Assembly (NCBI RefSeq): GCF_036226665.1
Contig: NZ_CP109007.1
Coordinates: 1,550,001 to 1,614,000, forward strand
Reading direction: 5' to 3'
From: Streptomyces sp. NBC_00691
Lineage (GTDB): Bacteria > Actinomycetota > Actinomycetes > Streptomycetales > Streptomycetaceae
Length of the DNA: 64,000 nucleotides
The notes below the pieces were generated by a model. That model had not been told where the DNA came from, did no database searches, and saw nothing but the letters and a program-made list of their open reading frames with translations. This document shows, one piece after another, positions 61,160 to 64,000 of this stretch. The position numbers and the translations under genes are program-made. The first letter of the stretch is position 1. Every line of letters begins with the position of its first letter.

Positions 61160-62389
61160 GTGAGCAGCGACCCGTGGGGCCGCGTCGACGAGACGGGCAC
61201 CGTGTACGTGCGGACGGCCGAAGGCGAGAAGGTCGTCGGATCGTGGCAGGCCGGCACCCCTGAGGAGGCTCTGGCCTACTTCGAGCGCAAGTACGAGGGC
61301 TTGGTTGTCGAGATCGGCCTCCTCGAGAAGCGGGTGAAGACCACCGACCTCTCGGCGAAGGACGCCACCGCGGCGATCGAGCACATCCGGCACCAGATCG
61401 ACGAGCACCACGCCGTCGGCGATCTGGCCGCGCTCGCGACCCGCCTCGACAAGCTCGTCGAGACGGTCGACTCGCGCCGTGAGGAGCGCAAGGCCCAGAA
61501 GGCCAAGCAGACCGACGAGGCGCGCTCCGCCAAGGAGAAGCTCGTCACCGAGGCCGAGGAGCTGGCCCAGAGCGAGCAGTGGCGCTCCGCCGGCGAGCGG
61601 CTGCGGGCGCTCGTGGACACCTGGAAGGGCCTGCCCCGGCTCGACCGCAAGTCCGACGACGAGCTGTGGCACCGCTTCTCGCACGCCCGCTCGGCGTTCT
61701 CGAAGCGCCGCAAGGCCCACTTCGCCTCGCTCGACGCCCAGCGCGAGGACGCCCGCAAGGCCAAGGAGCGCCTGGTCGCCGAGGCGGAGTCGCTGTCGAA
61801 CTCCACCGACTGGGCCACGACGGCGGCCCGCTACCGCGACCTCATGACCGAGTGGAAGGCGGCCGGCCGCGCCCAGCGCGAGCACGAGGACGACCTGTGG
61901 AACCGCTTCCGCGGCGCCCAGGACGTCTTCTTCGCGGCGCGCGGCGAGGTCTTCGCCGAGCGGGACGCGGAGCAGACCGAGAACCTCAAGCTCAAGGAGG
62001 AACTCGCGACCGAGGCCGAGAAGCTGCTGCCGGTGTCGGACCTCAAGGCGGCGCGCGCCGCCTTCCGTTCCCTCAACGAGCGGTGGGAGGCCGTCGGCCA
62101 CGTCCCGCGTGACGCCCGCCCCAAGGTCGAGGGCCGGATGCACACGGTGGAGCGGGCCATCCAGGAGGCCGAGGAGACCGAGTGGCGCCGGACGAACCCG
62201 GAGGCGCGCGCGCGTGCCGCGGGTCTGACCGGTCAGCTCCAGGACGCGGTCGAGAAGCTCCGCAAGCAGATCGACGCGGCCCGTGCCGCAGGCAACGACG
62301 CCAAGGCCGACAAGCTCTCCCGTGAGCTGGAGGGCCGCCAGGCCCTGCTCGACCAGGCCATGAAGGGCCTGGAGGAGTTCGGCGGCTGA
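61160..62389 (+). CDS. DUF349 domain protein
   Basis: A 409-residue, almost wholly helical, highly charged protein. After a short N-terminus (GRVDETGTVYVRTAEGEKV) it holds repeated DUF349 units (WRSAGERLRALVDTWKGL, WATTAARYRDLMTEWKAAG, AARAAFRSLNERWEAVG), each about 70 residues, in a long coiled coil. Function unknown. The GTG has AGGAGG upstream. It is convergent with relA, sharing a 24-bp hairpin. Confidence 0.9.
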   Translation: MSSDPWGRVDETGTVYVRTAEGEKVVGSWQAGTPEEALAYFERKYEGLVVEIGLLEKRVKTTDLSAKDATAAIEHIRHQIDEHHAVGDLAALATRLDKLVETVDSRREERKAQKAKQTDEARSAKEKLVTEAEELAQSEQWRSAGERLRALVDTWKGLPRLDRKSDDELWHRFSHARSAFSKRRKAHFASLDAQREDARKAKERLVAEAESLSNSTDWATTAARYRDLMTEWKAAGRAQREHEDDLWNRFRGAQDVFFAARGEVFAERDAEQTENLKLKEELATEAEKLLPVSDLKAARAAFRSLNERWEAVGHVPRDARPKVEGRMHTVERAIQEAEETEWRRTNPEARARAAGLTGQLQDAVEKLRKQIDAARAAGNDAKADKLSRELEGRQALLDQAMKGLEEFGG

Positions 62390-62399
62390 CCCGGCCGAG

Positions 62400-62452
62400 A
62401 CCGTACGAGGAAGGCCCCCCGGCTCAGCGCCGGGGGGCCTTCCTCGTACGGT
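62400..62452. terminator. 24-bp perfect bidirectional terminator
   Basis: Arms 62400-62423 and 62429-62452 are perfectly complementary over 24 bp with loop TCAGC, between the convergent DUF349 and relA genes. This is the longest perfect stem in the window. Confidence 0.93.
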
Positions 62453-62473
62453 GCGGCCGCGGGGAGACTTCCC

Positions 62474-64000
<1,527 letters not shown>

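Overview
The window is GC-rich, has dense operons with 1-11 bp gene overlaps, frequent GTG/TTG starts and long GC-rich hairpin terminators, and carries actinobacterial signature genes (bldD, the sIHF/mIHF integration host factor, DUF948 and DUF6167 proteins, a helicase-motif-less PriA). It is a Streptomyces or near-relative chromosome core. From memory, the gene order matches the S. coelicolor core from the guaB1-like gene to relA, and much of it (pyrR-B-C-PH-carAB-pyrF-mihF-gmk-rpoZ-coaBC-metK-priA-fmt-rsmB-rpe; aroC-K-B-Q-pepQ-efp-nusB; relA-ppi-MBL-hisS) also matches mycobacterial order. No tRNA, rRNA, insertion sequence, prophage or CRISPR array was seen.

Layout. 1-12 kb is the accessory-leaning part: a ROK repressor divergent from an MFS exporter, an NCS2 nucleobase permease, a DUF5995 protein, then an apparent amine/amino-acid utilisation locus (nitrilase-superfamily hydrolase + flavin amine oxidase; APC permease + Lrp regulator), a small secreted protein, an SGNH hydrolase and a GNAT. 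12-20 kb holds guaB1, a barstar/secreted RNase pair, a SorC regulator, rpe, rsmB, fmt and an HTH protein. 20-28 kb holds priA, metK, coaBC, rpoZ, gmk, sIHF and pyrF. 27-37 kb is the pyrimidine operon (pyrR, pyrB, pyrC, a PH-like membrane protein, carA, carB, pyrD, pyrF), divergent from bldD. 37-48 kb is nusB, efp, an aminopeptidase P homologue, a P-loop protein, the shikimate genes aroQBKC and aroE, mltG and ruvX. 48-64 kb has alaS, DUF6167, DUF948, a STAND ATPase, rpsD, a secreted HNH protein, rarA, VKOR, hisS, an MBL hydrolase, a membrane-anchored cyclophilin, a DUF349 protein and the 3' part of relA.

How the genes work together. The pyr genes cover the whole UMP pathway, with PyrR probably acting on an RNA loop seen next to the pyrR ribosome-binding site. 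carAB also feed arginine synthesis. Folate/one-carbon (metK, fmt), CoA (coaBC), GMP (gmk, guaB1) and translation genes (efp, alaS, hisS, rpsD) sit beside growth regulators (relA, bldD, sIHF, rpoZ).

Most interesting points: a triple TTGCG box with nearly the same spacing upstream of the two operons of the amine locus; tandem 14-bp repeats in front of the SorC gene; an aminopeptidase P homologue with three of five metal ligands replaced; a lipoprotein-type RNase paired with a barstar gene, with a 27-bp duplication inside its signal peptide; a ROK protein that has lost its zinc ligands; and a Gln-rich cytoplasmic tail on MltG.
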